Shown here one piece after another: positions 1-8,443 of a DNA stretch of 64,000 bases. Position 1 is the first letter of the stretch; every line of letters begins with the position of its first letter. Below the pieces are notes generated by a model. The model had not been told where the DNA came from and made no database searches. It saw nothing but the letters and a program-made list of their open reading frames with translations. The stretch lies in assembly GCA_003169845.1 (NCBI GenBank), contig PNAG01000017.1, positions 124,001-188,000 of the forward strand, written 5' to 3'. Made by a program: the position numbers and the translations under genes. The stretch is from Candidatus Dormiibacterota bacterium (lineage in GTDB: Bacteria; Chloroflexota; Dormibacteria; Dormibacterales; Dormibacteraceae).

Positions 1-554
1 GCACGGCGGAGCAGGTCGCCCGCGCTGGGCGGCGAGCCCGCCCACTCGTCGAGCATCGAGATCGCGATCTCCCTCCGCGAAAAGCTCTGATACAGCACGG
101 GCAGGTACGAGATAAGGATCGCGAGAAAGCCGAAGCCGGTGCCGGCTTCGACCACGGTCAAAAAACGTGCCAGGTCGGTGTGCGGGGTGAAATCGCCGAT
201 TCCGAGAGTCGTGAACGTCGTGCCGCTCACGTAGAAATTTCCTGGTCCGGACAGATTGACGTCGAATCCCGCCGCCCACAACAGGGCGGCGAACCCGGTG
301 ATCAGGAGGCCTCCCCAGAGCACGAAGAGGACGATCAGCGAGAGCGGACCATAGGTGCTGAGGTAGGTCTCGCGCCAGTCGCTCGACCGGAGGCGCCGGC
401 CGGCGGCCCTCCAGGGCTTCCACGTGACACGGTAGAAGATCTTCGACACCCGAAACCGGGCCGAGACGCGACGCGGAAGGATGATCGTCTCGAAGGCATC
501 CCTGAGCACGATCGCGACAAGCAGGATGCCGATGAGCGCAACGAGGACTTGCAT
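1..554 (-). CDS. Ion channel protein (two-pore-helix, K+ channel type), 3' part missing
   Basis: The reading frame starts at ATG 554 and runs off the left edge, so about 184 N-terminal residues are visible. The N-terminus is a hydrophobic segment (MQVLVALIGILLVAIVL) followed by DAFETIILPRR. A second membrane segment lies near residues 70-95, then a pore-like stretch TTFTTLGIGDFTP and another hydrophobic helix. TLGIGDF resembles the T-x-G-[YFI]-G-D selectivity filter of potassium channels (family knowledge). The stretch after the last helix, SFSRREIAISMLDEWAGSPPS, matches the same place in the channel gene at 45502-46620, so the two are paralogs. Ion selectivity is inferred. The start could differ by a few codons because no strong ribosome-binding site is seen. 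Confidence 0.75.
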   Translation of the reverse strand, partial: MQVLVALIGILLVAIVLRDAFETIILPRRVSARFRVSKIFYRVTWKPWRAAGRRLRSSDWRETYLSTYGPLSLIVLFVLWGGLLITGFAALLWAAGFDVNLSGPGNFYVSGTTFTTLGIGDFTPHTDLARFLTVVEAGTGFGFLAILISYLPVLYQSFSRREIAISMLDEWAGSPPSAGDLLRR

Positions 555-612
555 TTCTCTCGCGTGAAACCCTGACATCCCGCGCGAAATTCATCAAGCG
601 GCTCGGAGTCTC

Positions 613-1815
613 CTAGGGCCGCGCGCCTCCATTAGCCGTTGCCATCCGGTCGCTCGAGCTCTGGAGCGCAAGGGCGAGGGAGCCCAGCAGCTCGGCCCTT
701 TCGACGAACACGGCGGGGACAACTTCGAGCGTCTCGGCCGCGGCCTGCACGGCATGGCGCCGGATCGACTCCCTCATGGGATGAAGGAGGACCTCACCGG
801 TCCGGCTCAAGAGGCCGCCCACAACGACCCGTTCCGGGTTGATGAGGTTGCACAGGCCCGCGATGGCGACTCCGATCTCGTGGCCGGCGTCGGCGATCGC
901 GCGATGGCAGCGGAGCTCGCCCGCAACCGCAAGCTCCACGATGCGAGACAGCGTGGGGACCTCTCCGTTGATCAGACCCACCAGCTCGATGATCGCCGGA
1001 CCCGACGCCACCGTTTCGAGGCATCCTCGGTTGCCGCAGTAACAGAGGGCGCCCGCTTCGTCCAGCGTGGTGTGCCCGATCTCACCCGCGGTGCCCGACG
1101 CGCCGCGCAGCAGCTTGCCGCCGATCACCAGGCCCGCGCCGATGCCGGTCGCGACCTTGACGTAGGCAAAGTTCGAGCACTCGCGACCCGCGCCCCAGGT
1201 CAGCTCGGCCAGCGCGCCGAGGTTGGCGTCGTTCTCGATCTCGACCGGCATCGCCAGGCGATCCTGCATCTCGCTTCCGATACGCAGACCGAGCCAGCCC
1301 GGAAGGATGGTGGCCGATCCCACGGTGCCTTGCACGCGATCGACGGGTCCGGGAATGCCGATACCGGCGCCGATGACCGACTTCCGCTCCACCTGTGCCT
1401 CCGCCAGCACCTCGCCCACCATGCGGGTGGCGGTGTCGAGGGCCTTCTCGGCGTGGTGGCTTACATCAAGGTCGCAGCGCCGCTCCGCCAGCACGTTGTG
1501 GCCGATGTCCGCGACCGCGACCCCCACGTGGCTGTGCCCGAAGTCGATACCGACGACCGCCAGCGAGGAATCCCGCAGCATGAGCAGCACGGCAGGCCGA
1601 CCGCCTCGAGAACCCGGAACGCCCGCCTCGACCTCGTGCAGGACGCCCGAATCCTTGAGCTCGGAGACGAGCGTGTGCACGGTCGTGCGCGACAGCCCGG
1701 TGATCCTCGCGATGTCGGCCTGGCTGATCCGCCCACGCTCGCGCAGCACGCCCAACACACGCTCCCGGTTGCGGTGTCGCAACCAACTGAGCGTCCCCTC
1801 CCCATTCTTCGCCAT
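613..1815 (-). CDS. ROK-family transcriptional repressor (XylR/NagC type)
   Basis: 400 residues, the usual length of a ROK repressor. Residues about 15-60 form a winged helix-turn-helix (RISQADIARITGLSRTTVHT). From about residue 88 follows the sugar-kinase-like ROK fold: nucleotide-binding GIDFGHSHVGVAVAD, ENDANLGALAELTWG, and the zinc motif GHTTLDEAGALCYCGNRGCLE split over about residues 245-268, with all cysteines present. It is transcribed away from a xylose-type ABC transporter operon, and an 11-bp perfect inverted repeat sits in the shared promoter region. The likely role is a sugar-responsive repressor of that operon and of itself. The inducer is inferred from the transporter type (xylose or a similar monosaccharide). 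Confidence 0.9.
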   Translation of the reverse strand: MAKNGEGTLSWLRHRNRERVLGVLRERGRISQADIARITGLSRTTVHTLVSELKDSGVLHEVEAGVPGSRGGRPAVLLMLRDSSLAVVGIDFGHSHVGVAVADIGHNVLAERRCDLDVSHHAEKALDTATRMVGEVLAEAQVERKSVIGAGIGIPGPVDRVQGTVGSATILPGWLGLRIGSEMQDRLAMPVEIENDANLGALAELTWGAGRECSNFAYVKVATGIGAGLVIGGKLLRGASGTAGEIGHTTLDEAGALCYCGNRGCLETVASGPAIIELVGLINGEVPTLSRIVELAVAGELRCHRAIADAGHEIGVAIAGLCNLINPERVVVGGLLSRTGEVLLHPMRESIRRHAVQAAAETLEVVPAVFVERAELLGSLALALQSSSDRMATANGGARP

Positions 1816-1846
1816 GGCGCAGGGGAATCATGGCCGCCCCGGTGGG

Positions 1847-1900
1847 TTTGTCAAGAGCTTGAACATAATGTGTGGTCCGCACCATCGCACTCTTGACAAA
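1847..1900. promoter_or_regulatory. Divergent promoter pair inside an 11-bp inverted repeat (candidate ROK operator)
   Basis: TTTGTCAAGAG at 1847-1857 and CTCTTGACAAA at 1890-1900 are exact reverse complements separated by 32 bases. Each arm contains TTGACA in outward orientation: plus strand 1893-1898 and minus strand 1854-1849. The -35 boxes of the two divergent promoters therefore lie within the arms. On the plus strand a weak -10 (CATGCT, 1916-1921) follows at 17 bp. A dimeric ROK repressor bound to both arms would block both -35 elements; this is inference. Confidence 0.6.
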
Positions 1901-2040
1901 CATGTGGGCGTAAGACATGCTCTCAGTGGCGGGCGGTCCCGCCGTGGGGATTCTGAGTAAGGCCTGTTCGCCGGCGCACTCTCGCCCCGGGGCTTCCGGG
2001 AAGAAGGCAACAGGTGACTTAGATATAGGAGAGAGAACCT

Positions 2041-3270
2041 ATGAGGTTCGCCAAACTTATCCCGGCGCTTGGCGTCGTCGGGCTCGTCGCGATGGCCTGT
2101 GGAGGCGGCGGTGGGACGTCGTCGAACTCGCCTAGCGCAACCGTACCGTCTGACCTGAGCATCAGCTCGTTCACGCAGGACTTCTCGTACATGCCGAAGC
2201 TCAAGGGCCTTGTCGCGGCCGGCAAGGGCATGGTCGGAGTCATCCTTCCGGACACGACGTCGTCCGCTCGCTACGTCGCTTTTGACGCGCCATACCTAAC
2301 CCAGGCCTTCACAGGCGCGGGGTACAGCCCGTCGCAGTTCAAGATCGACAACGCGCAGGGTGTGGAAGCGCAGGAGCTCGCCATCGCGCAGGCGGATATC
2401 ACCGCCGGGGCGACCGTCCTGATCATGGACCCGCTGAACAGCAGCGTAGGAACGCAGATCCAGACCTACGCCGCGTCGCACGGCGTCAAGATCATCAGCT
2501 ACGACCGGGCAACCTTCACCGGAACCAGCACCTACTACGTGAGCTTCGACAACGTCCAGGTGGGCAAGCTCATCGGTAAGGGCTTTATGGACTGCGTCAC
2601 GGCATGGGGCGTGAAGAACCCGCAGGTCTTCACTCTCAACGGCGGACAGAACTCTGACCCGAACGCCGTTTCGTTCGCGCAGGGTTACAACTCGGTCGTC
2701 TGGGGCGACTCAGTCGCGCAGGAGACCGTAGGCAAGACCAACAGCGCCGGCATGAAGCTCGTTGGCGACCAGATCGCCACCGACTGGAAGAACGATGTTG
2801 GCCAGACCATCTTCCAGCAGGCGTTCACCGCGAACCCTGCCATCAACGCCACCATCGAGGCCAACGACGGTCTCGGTAACGCCGTGATCCAGGTCCTCAA
2901 GAACAAGAACGTCAAGGCCAAGACGATCCCGACCACCGGCCAGGACGCAACCCTGGACGGCATGGTCAACGTGCTGACCGACTACCAGTGCGGATCGGTC
3001 TACAAGGCCGTCTACCTCGAGGCGCAGGACGCAGTGGCTCTGGCCACCGTGCTCCGCGCAGGTCTCACCCCTCCGACTGGTCTGGTGAACGGCAACACCA
3101 CGCCTCCGTCTGGCGTGACCGGAACCCAGCAGCCGGCTTCGCTTCTCGTCCCGATCTGGGTTGACAAGTCCAACATGGAGTCGACCGTGATCAAGGACAA
3201 GTTCATCGACGTCGCGGCACTGTGCAGCAAGGCCGGAGCCGCGGTCTGCACGGCCAACAGCATCTCGTAG
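2041..3270 (+). CDS. Xylose-type ABC transporter substrate-binding lipoprotein (XylF-like)
   Basis: 409 residues. The signal peptide ends in a lipobox (VGLVAMAC, Cys about residue 20) followed by a Gly/Ser linker, so the protein is a lipoprotein facing outward. The body is a periplasmic-binding-protein fold of the sugar class: ISYDRATFTGTSTYYVSFDNVQVG is split here into ISYDRATF and YYVSFDNVQVG, both close to the XylF signature, and there is a late ligand-loop segment PTTGQDATLDGM. The start has a good ribosome-binding site (AGGAGAG at 2028-2034). It is the first gene of the operon with the ATPase and permease downstream, divergent from the ROK repressor. D-xylose is the family expectation; the ligand is not proven. 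Confidence 0.85.
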   Translation: MRFAKLIPALGVVGLVAMACGGGGGTSSNSPSATVPSDLSISSFTQDFSYMPKLKGLVAAGKGMVGVILPDTTSSARYVAFDAPYLTQAFTGAGYSPSQFKIDNAQGVEAQELAIAQADITAGATVLIMDPLNSSVGTQIQTYAASHGVKIISYDRATFTGTSTYYVSFDNVQVGKLIGKGFMDCVTAWGVKNPQVFTLNGGQNSDPNAVSFAQGYNSVVWGDSVAQETVGKTNSAGMKLVGDQIATDWKNDVGQTIFQQAFTANPAINATIEANDGLGNAVIQVLKNKNVKAKTIPTTGQDATLDGMVNVLTDYQCGSVYKAVYLEAQDAVALATVLRAGLTPPTGLVNGNTTPPSGVTGTQQPASLLVPIWVDKSNMESTVIKDKFIDVAALCSKAGAAVCTANSIS

Positions 3271-3285
3271 TCGTCAACAGGTACT

Positions 3286-3311
3286 GACGCCGCCGCCTTT
3301 GCGGCGGCGTC
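3286..3311 (+). terminator. GC-rich hairpin between binding-protein and ATPase genes (attenuator)
   Basis: GACGCCGCCGC (3286-3296) pairs with GCGGCGGCGTC (3301-3311) around a CTTT loop. There is no long T-run after it, so it is probably a partial terminator or 3' stabiliser. Such hairpins commonly keep binding-protein mRNA in excess over the downstream membrane components. Confidence 0.65.
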
Positions 3312-3336
3312 AACCTTTCCTTTCAAAGTCGAGATA

Positions 3337-4146
3337 ATGGCTGGTGAAATGACGGCTGCCGTCGCCGAGCCGCGAGCGACCGAGGAGCCGCTGCTCAAAG
3401 TTCGCGGGCTGGACAAGCACTTCGGGCCCGTGCAAGCCCTGTACCACGTCGATCTCGACCTTCCGTCCGGCCAGGTGACCGCGCTTTGCGGTGATAACGG
3501 CGCCGGCAAGTCGGTGCTCACGAAATGCATCGCCGGCATCTACCCGGCCGACCACGGCGAGGTATTTTGGGAAGGTCGTCAGGTCCACGTCCGGAGCGCG
3601 CGCGACGCCTCACGCCTGGGCATCGAGACCGTGTACCAGGACCTTGCCCTGGCGGACAACCTCGACATCGTGCAGAACATGTTCCTGGGCCGCGAACGTC
3701 TCCGCCTCGGGCTCCTCGACGAAGACAGCATGGAGCGCGCCGCCGGCGAGACGCTGGCGAGCCTCCGCGTGACAACGGTCAGGTCGGTCCGCCAGCCGGT
3801 CGCCTCACTCTCGGGCGGCCAGCGCCAGTCGGTGGCGGTGGCCAAGGCGGTGATGTGGAACTCGAAGCTGGTGATCATGGACGAGCCCACCGCCGCCCTG
3901 GGAGTCGTCCAGACCAGGCAGGTGCTCGACCTGATCAAGCGCCTGCGCGACCGGGGACTCGCGGTGATGGTCATCTCGCACAACCTCACCGACGTTTTCG
4001 AGGTGGCCGACCGGATCGCGGTCCTCTATCTCGGCCGGTTGGTCGTCCAGGACAAAGCTTCGGCGTTTGACCTGCAGACAGTGGTCCAGTACATGACCAC
4101 GGGAGGGACAAGCGGCACCAATGGCGCACGCACCAAGGAAAGCTGA
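3337..4146 (+). CDS. Sugar ABC transporter ATP-binding protein (XylG/FrcA-like, single domain)
   Basis: 269 residues. Walker A is CGDNGAGKSVLTK (about residues 51-63), the signature LSGGQRQSVAVAKAV is near residue 158, and Walker B LVIMDEPTAALG is near 178. The switch histidine is in MVISHNLTDVF. E. coli XylG and RbsA carry two tandem ATPase domains of about 500 residues; this is the single-domain form, so a homodimer would power the transporter. The start ATG has only a weak upstream ribosome-binding site and translation may depend on the operon. The 3' end overlaps the permease gene by 26 bases. Confidence 0.88.
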   Translation: MAGEMTAAVAEPRATEEPLLKVRGLDKHFGPVQALYHVDLDLPSGQVTALCGDNGAGKSVLTKCIAGIYPADHGEVFWEGRQVHVRSARDASRLGIETVYQDLALADNLDIVQNMFLGRERLRLGLLDEDSMERAAGETLASLRVTTVRSVRQPVASLSGGQRQSVAVAKAVMWNSKLVIMDEPTAALGVVQTRQVLDLIKRLRDRGLAVMVISHNLTDVFEVADRIAVLYLGRLVVQDKASAFDLQTVVQYMTTGGTSGTNGARTKES

Positions 4147-5479
4147 CCTGCCAGGCGTCACGCCCGAGCAGGCGACGGACCTCACCGCCGCGCCCGAGGC
4201 CGCCGCGGCCGGGCTTCCGCCGGGAGTCGTCGCCCAGACGTTGGGCGAGTACGTGCGCGCCTACGTTGCACGCATCGGGGCCGGCGAGAGCGGGGTCCTA
4301 CCGGTCATCGCCGCCATGTTCGCGATCATGCTCGTGTTCACGGTAATCAGCCCGAACCATGTCTTCCTATCCCCCGGCAACCTGGTCAACCTGTTTCAGC
4401 AGGCTGCGGTGTTCATGGTTCTCGCCATGGCCGAGGGGTTCGCCCTGGTCCTCGGCGAGATCGATCTCTCGGTCGGGTTCGTCGGCGCCGTCGGCGCCGC
4501 GATTACGGTCCAGCTGGTCCAGCCCCTCACCACCAACTGGCACTGGGTGCCGGCCGTGCTCGCCGGGCTCCTCGCCTGCACCGTTTTCGGCCTGATTCAA
4601 GGCACGATCATCACCCGGCTGCGAGTACCGTCTTTCATCGTCACGCTGGCCGGCTTTCTGATCGCAAACGGGATCTTCCTGAAGATCCTCCTGCTCGGGC
4701 CCTTTTCCGGCTACCCAAACCTCGCCGGCGAGAGCGACAGCCTGCACATCATCTACAACCTGATGTGGGGCACGATCGACCCGGTCGTGTCCTGGATCGC
4801 CGCCGCGGTCGTGGTTGGCGGGCTCGGTCTTGTCATCTGGCTCAGCGACTCGCGACGGCGCAAGAGTGGTCTCGTCGCGCCCCCGGCGTCCCTCTCCCTG
4901 ATCAAGATCGGGCTGATCGCAGTCGTCGCGATCGTCGTCGTAGGCATCAGCAACACCAACCGGGCCAACCTCGGAACGCTGGAGGGCGTGCCCTGGATGA
5001 TCCCGATCGTCCTCGCAGTGCTTGGGGCATGGACCGTCCTGCTTCAGCGCACCAAGTACGGGCGATATGTCTACGCGATCGGCGGCAACCCCGAGGCGGC
5101 CCGCCGCGCCGGCATCAACGTCGCGCTCGTGCGCACCGTGGGCTTTGGCCTCTGCTCGTTCACGGCCGGCATCGCGATACTGCTGTACGCGTCACTCTTG
5201 GGGGGGATGTCCAACAACCTGCAGGGCGGGCAGTACGTCCTGTACGCCGTCGCGGCGGCCGTAATCGGGGGCACGAGCCTTTTCGGCGGCAGGGGCAAGC
5301 CCCTCCACGGGGTGCTGGGTGGGCTGGTCATCGCCGCCATCTACAACGGCCTGTACCTTCAGGGGATCTCGTCCGTGGAGTGGCAGTACATCGTGACCGG
5401 CTTGGTGCTCCTGGCGGCGGTCGTGATCGACGCGGTGTCCCGGCGCGGTGCGGCCTCCGGGAGCGTGACCCGGGCCTAG
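4121..5479 (+). CDS. Sugar ABC transporter permease (XylH-like)
   Basis: 452 residues, hydrophobic, with roughly ten membrane helices of the BPD_transp_2 class. A hydrophilic stretch of about 60 residues precedes the first helix. Family landmarks include EGFALVLGEIDLSVGF, PSFIVTLAGFLIANGIF, YAIGGNPEAARRAGI and AAAVIGGTSLFGGRGKP, all typical of XylH/RbsC permeases. The start at ATG 4121 is preceded by GGGAGGG at 4101-4107 and overlaps the ATPase gene, as expected for coupled translation. It completes the binding protein-ATPase-permease set. Confidence 0.88.
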   Translation: MAHAPRKADLPGVTPEQATDLTAAPEAAAAGLPPGVVAQTLGEYVRAYVARIGAGESGVLPVIAAMFAIMLVFTVISPNHVFLSPGNLVNLFQQAAVFMVLAMAEGFALVLGEIDLSVGFVGAVGAAITVQLVQPLTTNWHWVPAVLAGLLACTVFGLIQGTIITRLRVPSFIVTLAGFLIANGIFLKILLLGPFSGYPNLAGESDSLHIIYNLMWGTIDPVVSWIAAAVVVGGLGLVIWLSDSRRRKSGLVAPPASLSLIKIGLIAVVAIVVVGISNTNRANLGTLEGVPWMIPIVLAVLGAWTVLLQRTKYGRYVYAIGGNPEAARRAGINVALVRTVGFGLCSFTAGIAILLYASLLGGMSNNLQGGQYVLYAVAAAVIGGTSLFGGRGKPLHGVLGGLVIAAIYNGLYLQGISSVEWQYIVTGLVLLAAVVIDAVSRRGAASGSVTRA

Positions 5480-5489
5480 CTTCCCCGAT

Positions 5490-5513
5490 CAGGGCATGTG
5501 TGGGAATGCCCTG
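5490..5513. promoter_or_regulatory. Perfect 8-bp inverted repeat upstream of lon
   Basis: CAGGGCAT (5490-5497) and ATGCCCTG (5506-5513) are exact reverse complements around an 8-base spacer. The element lies 10 bases after the permease stop and 23 bases before the lon ATG. It could terminate the sugar operon (no T-run is seen) or be an operator for lon. It matches neither CIRCE nor the HAIR element as I know them. Confidence 0.5.
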
Positions 5514-5536
5514 TGCTGGGTAAACGTTTCTTCGAC

Positions 5537-7882
5537 ATGGCAACACCGAAATCCGAACTCCTACCAGTCCTCCCGATGGACGACGTCGTCGTCCTCCCCC
5601 ACATGACGGTCACCCTCGCGGTCGAGGGCGATGACCAGAAGGCTGCGATCGAGGCTGCCCGACAGGGCAACCGCCTGATCCTTCTGGTGCCTCGCATCGA
5701 CGGCAAGTACGGGACCATCGGCACCGCCGCCCGCCTGGGCGAGTCCGCGGACCTGCCGACCGGCGCCGAGGCGTTCATGATCCGCGGCGAGTACCGCGCC
5801 CGGCTGGGCGGCGGCCAGGCCGACATCGGTGGTGCGCTGTGGGTGCAGGCCGACCCGATCGTCGAGCCCGAACCCCCGACCGAGAAGACGCTCGAGCTCG
5901 CGCGCGAGTACCGCGCCCTCCTGGAGAACCTCGTCGAGTCGAGGGGTGTCCCGCAGGTCGTGCAGTTCCTGCGCGCCGCCAAGACCCCGGGCCACCTCGC
6001 CGACCTGGCCGGCTACTCGCCGGACTTTTCGACCGAGCAGAAGCTGGAGGTCCTGGAGACGCTAGACCTCGAGCAGCGGCTGACGCTGCTGATCAAGTGG
6101 ACTAGGTCGACCCTGGCCGACGCCTCGCTCAAGGAGAAGATCCGCAGCGACGTCGCCGAGGGCATGGAGAAGACGCAGCGCGAGTTCCTGCTGCGACAGC
6201 AGCTCGAGGCGATCAAGAAGCAGCTGAACGAGGGCGGGAGCGACGTCGTGTCCACTTACCGCGAGAAGGTGGCCAAGGCCGGCATGCCGGAAGGCGTGCT
6301 GACCGAGGTTACCCGCGAGCTGGACCGCCTGGAGAGGACCAGCGAGCAGAACCCCGAGTACGGCTGGATCCGCACCTACCTGGACTGGATGCTGGACATC
6401 CCCTGGAACGTGCGCTCGGAGGACAACTACGACCTCGTCGAAGCCCGCCGCATCCTGGACGAGGACCACACCGGTCTCTCGGACGTGAAGGACCGCATCA
6501 TCGAGTTCCTGGCCGTGCGCAAGCTGCGCAAGGAGCGGGGACTGGAGGTGCTCGGCGGACGTGGCTCGGGCGCAATCATCACCCTGGTCGGACCTCCCGG
6601 CGTCGGCAAGACCTCGCTCGGCGAGTCGGTTGCCCGCGCGCTGGGCCGGAAGTTCACGCGTGTCTCTCTGGGCGGCATCCGCGACGAGGCTGACATCCGC
6701 GGCCACCGGCGCACCTACGTCGGCGCCCTTCCCGGCCGCATCGTGCGCGCCCTGAAGGAGGCCGGGACCAAGAACCCGGTGATCATGCTGGACGAGATCG
6801 ACAAGGTCGGCAACGACTGGCGAGGCGACCCGTCGGCCGCGCTCCTGGAGGTCCTCGACCCGGCACAGAACAACACGTTCCGCGACCACTACCTGGAGGT
6901 CGACCTGGACCTGTCCGAGGTGCTGTTCATCCCCACGGCCAACGTGTCGGAGACCATCCCGGCTCCGCTGCTCGACCGCATGGAGCTGATCCGCCTCGAC
7001 GGCTACACCGAAGAGGAGAAGGTCGCCATCGCGCGCGACCACCTGCTCCGGCGAGTGGTCAAGCAGGCCGGGCTCAACCCGGACGAGGTGACGGTCACCG
7101 AGGACGCAATCATGAAGGTGATCACGGACCACACACGTGAGGCCGGAGTCCGCAACCTCGAGCGCGAGCTCGGCAAGATCACGCGCAAGGTGGCGACGAA
7201 GGTCGCCAAGGCCGAGCTGACGCCACCGGTGGCGATCACGGTCGAGCGCGTGCGCGAGTTCCTGGGCAAGCCGCGATTCGACAACGAGGTCGCCGCGCGT
7301 ACCGCAGTGCCAGGCGTGGCCACCGGCCTGGCTGTGACAGGCACGGGCGGGGACGTCCTCTTCGTGGAGGCGGCCGCGACCGACAGCAACGGGCACGGCA
7401 GCACGGTCATCCTGACCGGCCAGCTGGGCGACGTCATGAAGGAGTCGGCGCAGATCGCGCTGTCTTACGTCCGCTCCCACACGGACGAGCTGAAGATCGA
7501 GAAAGGGGCCGCCGACAAGTCATTCCACATCCACGTGCCCGAGGGCGCGGTGCCCAAGGATGGCCCGTCGGCCGGCGTGACGATGACGACGGCGATCGTG
7601 AGCTTGCTCACCGGACGGCCGGTGCGGAGCACGGTCGCGATGACGGGAGAGGTCACGCTGCAGGGCCTGGTGCTGCCAATCGGCGGCGTCAAGCAGAAGG
7701 TGCTGGCCGCACACCGGATGGGACTCACGGAGGTCATCCTGCCGCGCAGGAATGAGAAGGACATCGACGACGTGCCGCAAAGCGTGCGCGAGAAGATGAC
7801 CTTCCACTTCGCGAGCCGCGTGGGTGAGGTGCTCGAGTTCGCGCTCGAGCCCTCCGCCAACGCCAAGAGCCAGGCGGCTTAA
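5537..7882 (+). CDS. lon: ATP-dependent protease La (Lon)
   Basis: 781 residues from ATG 5537, the usual size of bacterial LonA. The N-terminal substrate-binding domain begins LLPVLPMDDVVVLPHM. The AAA+ module has Walker A GPPGVGKTSLGES (about residues 352-364), Walker B VIMLDEIDKVG and the sensor region FIPTANVSETIPAPLLDRME. The C-terminal protease domain has catalytic Ser678 in KDGPSAGVTM and Lys719 in GGVKQKVLAAHR, spaced as in the family. An in-frame GTG at 5498 would add 13 residues but lies in the loop of an inverted repeat and adds nothing conserved, so ATG 5537 is preferred. Role: ATP-driven degradation of misfolded and regulatory proteins. Confidence 0.95.
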   Translation: MATPKSELLPVLPMDDVVVLPHMTVTLAVEGDDQKAAIEAARQGNRLILLVPRIDGKYGTIGTAARLGESADLPTGAEAFMIRGEYRARLGGGQADIGGALWVQADPIVEPEPPTEKTLELAREYRALLENLVESRGVPQVVQFLRAAKTPGHLADLAGYSPDFSTEQKLEVLETLDLEQRLTLLIKWTRSTLADASLKEKIRSDVAEGMEKTQREFLLRQQLEAIKKQLNEGGSDVVSTYREKVAKAGMPEGVLTEVTRELDRLERTSEQNPEYGWIRTYLDWMLDIPWNVRSEDNYDLVEARRILDEDHTGLSDVKDRIIEFLAVRKLRKERGLEVLGGRGSGAIITLVGPPGVGKTSLGESVARALGRKFTRVSLGGIRDEADIRGHRRTYVGALPGRIVRALKEAGTKNPVIMLDEIDKVGNDWRGDPSAALLEVLDPAQNNTFRDHYLEVDLDLSEVLFIPTANVSETIPAPLLDRMELIRLDGYTEEEKVAIARDHLLRRVVKQAGLNPDEVTVTEDAIMKVITDHTREAGVRNLERELGKITRKVATKVAKAELTPPVAITVERVREFLGKPRFDNEVAARTAVPGVATGLAVTGTGGDVLFVEAAATDSNGHGSTVILTGQLGDVMKESAQIALSYVRSHTDELKIEKGAADKSFHIHVPEGAVPKDGPSAGVTMTTAIVSLLTGRPVRSTVAMTGEVTLQGLVLPIGGVKQKVLAAHRMGLTEVILPRRNEKDIDDVPQSVREKMTFHFASRVGEVLEFALEPSANAKSQAA

Positions 7883-8374
7883 GTGGCAATCAAAGCGACA
7901 CCCAACGGAACGTACGGCACCAAGATGCCGGGCGGAAAGTTGATGCAAAAGCTGTTCGAGCCTCTGATGAAGAGAGGTATCGAGTCGTACCGGCGGACCG
8001 GAGGGACCAACAGGATGAGCACGATGATGGGATTCCCCGTGGTCCTGCTGACCACGAAGGGGGCCAGGTCGGGCCAGGAGCGAACTGTGACGTTGGGCGG
8101 GTTTTCGGATGGAGACGACGCTTGGCTCATCGTGGCTTCCAAGAGTGGAGCGGCTGATCACCCGGCCTGGTTCAACAACATGGTCAAGCACCCAGACGAG
8201 ATCTGGCTCGAGGTGGGCAACCGGAAGATAAAGGTCAGTGGCGAATCGCTCGCCGGCAGCGAACGAGAAGAGGCGCTCGCCCGCATTGCAGCCATCTCCG
8301 CTCGCTACGGCGGCTACCAGAAGAAGACCGACCGCCAGATCCCGATCGTCCGCCTGACCCGCATCTCTGGCTAG
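7883..8374 (+). CDS. Deazaflavin (F420)-dependent nitroreductase-family protein (Ddn-like)
   Basis: 163 residues, starting with GTG immediately after the TAA stop of lon (zero spacing), so the two are co-transcribed. Family landmarks are VVLLTTKGARSGQERTVTL, WLIVASKSGAADHPAWFNNM and HPDEIWLEV, the split-barrel fold of the Ddn/DUF385 group known mainly from actinobacteria and other F420 users. The expected activity is F420H2-dependent reduction of quinones or nitro compounds. The natural substrate is unknown, and F420 biosynthesis genes are not in this window. Confidence 0.8.
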   Translation: MAIKATPNGTYGTKMPGGKLMQKLFEPLMKRGIESYRRTGGTNRMSTMMGFPVVLLTTKGARSGQERTVTLGGFSDGDDAWLIVASKSGAADHPAWFNNMVKHPDEIWLEVGNRKIKVSGESLAGSEREEALARIAAISARYGGYQKKTDRQIPIVRLTRISG

Positions 8375-8443
8375 TCGCCCACTTCTCTTGCCGCCTACGC
8401 CTCGTTCGGAATAGTCGCTGGCTCCGCGGCCTTTGAAGTTGCT

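Noticed and set aside
754..1896. Long open frame on the plus strand opposite the ROK gene
   Set aside because: It is antisense to a gene with full family motifs. The long frame reflects GC-rich third positions, and the product shows no recognisable domain.
5498..5536. GTG 5498 as the start of lon
   Set aside because: It lies in the loop of an inverted repeat and adds 13 residues with no family similarity; ATG 5537 fits the family start.
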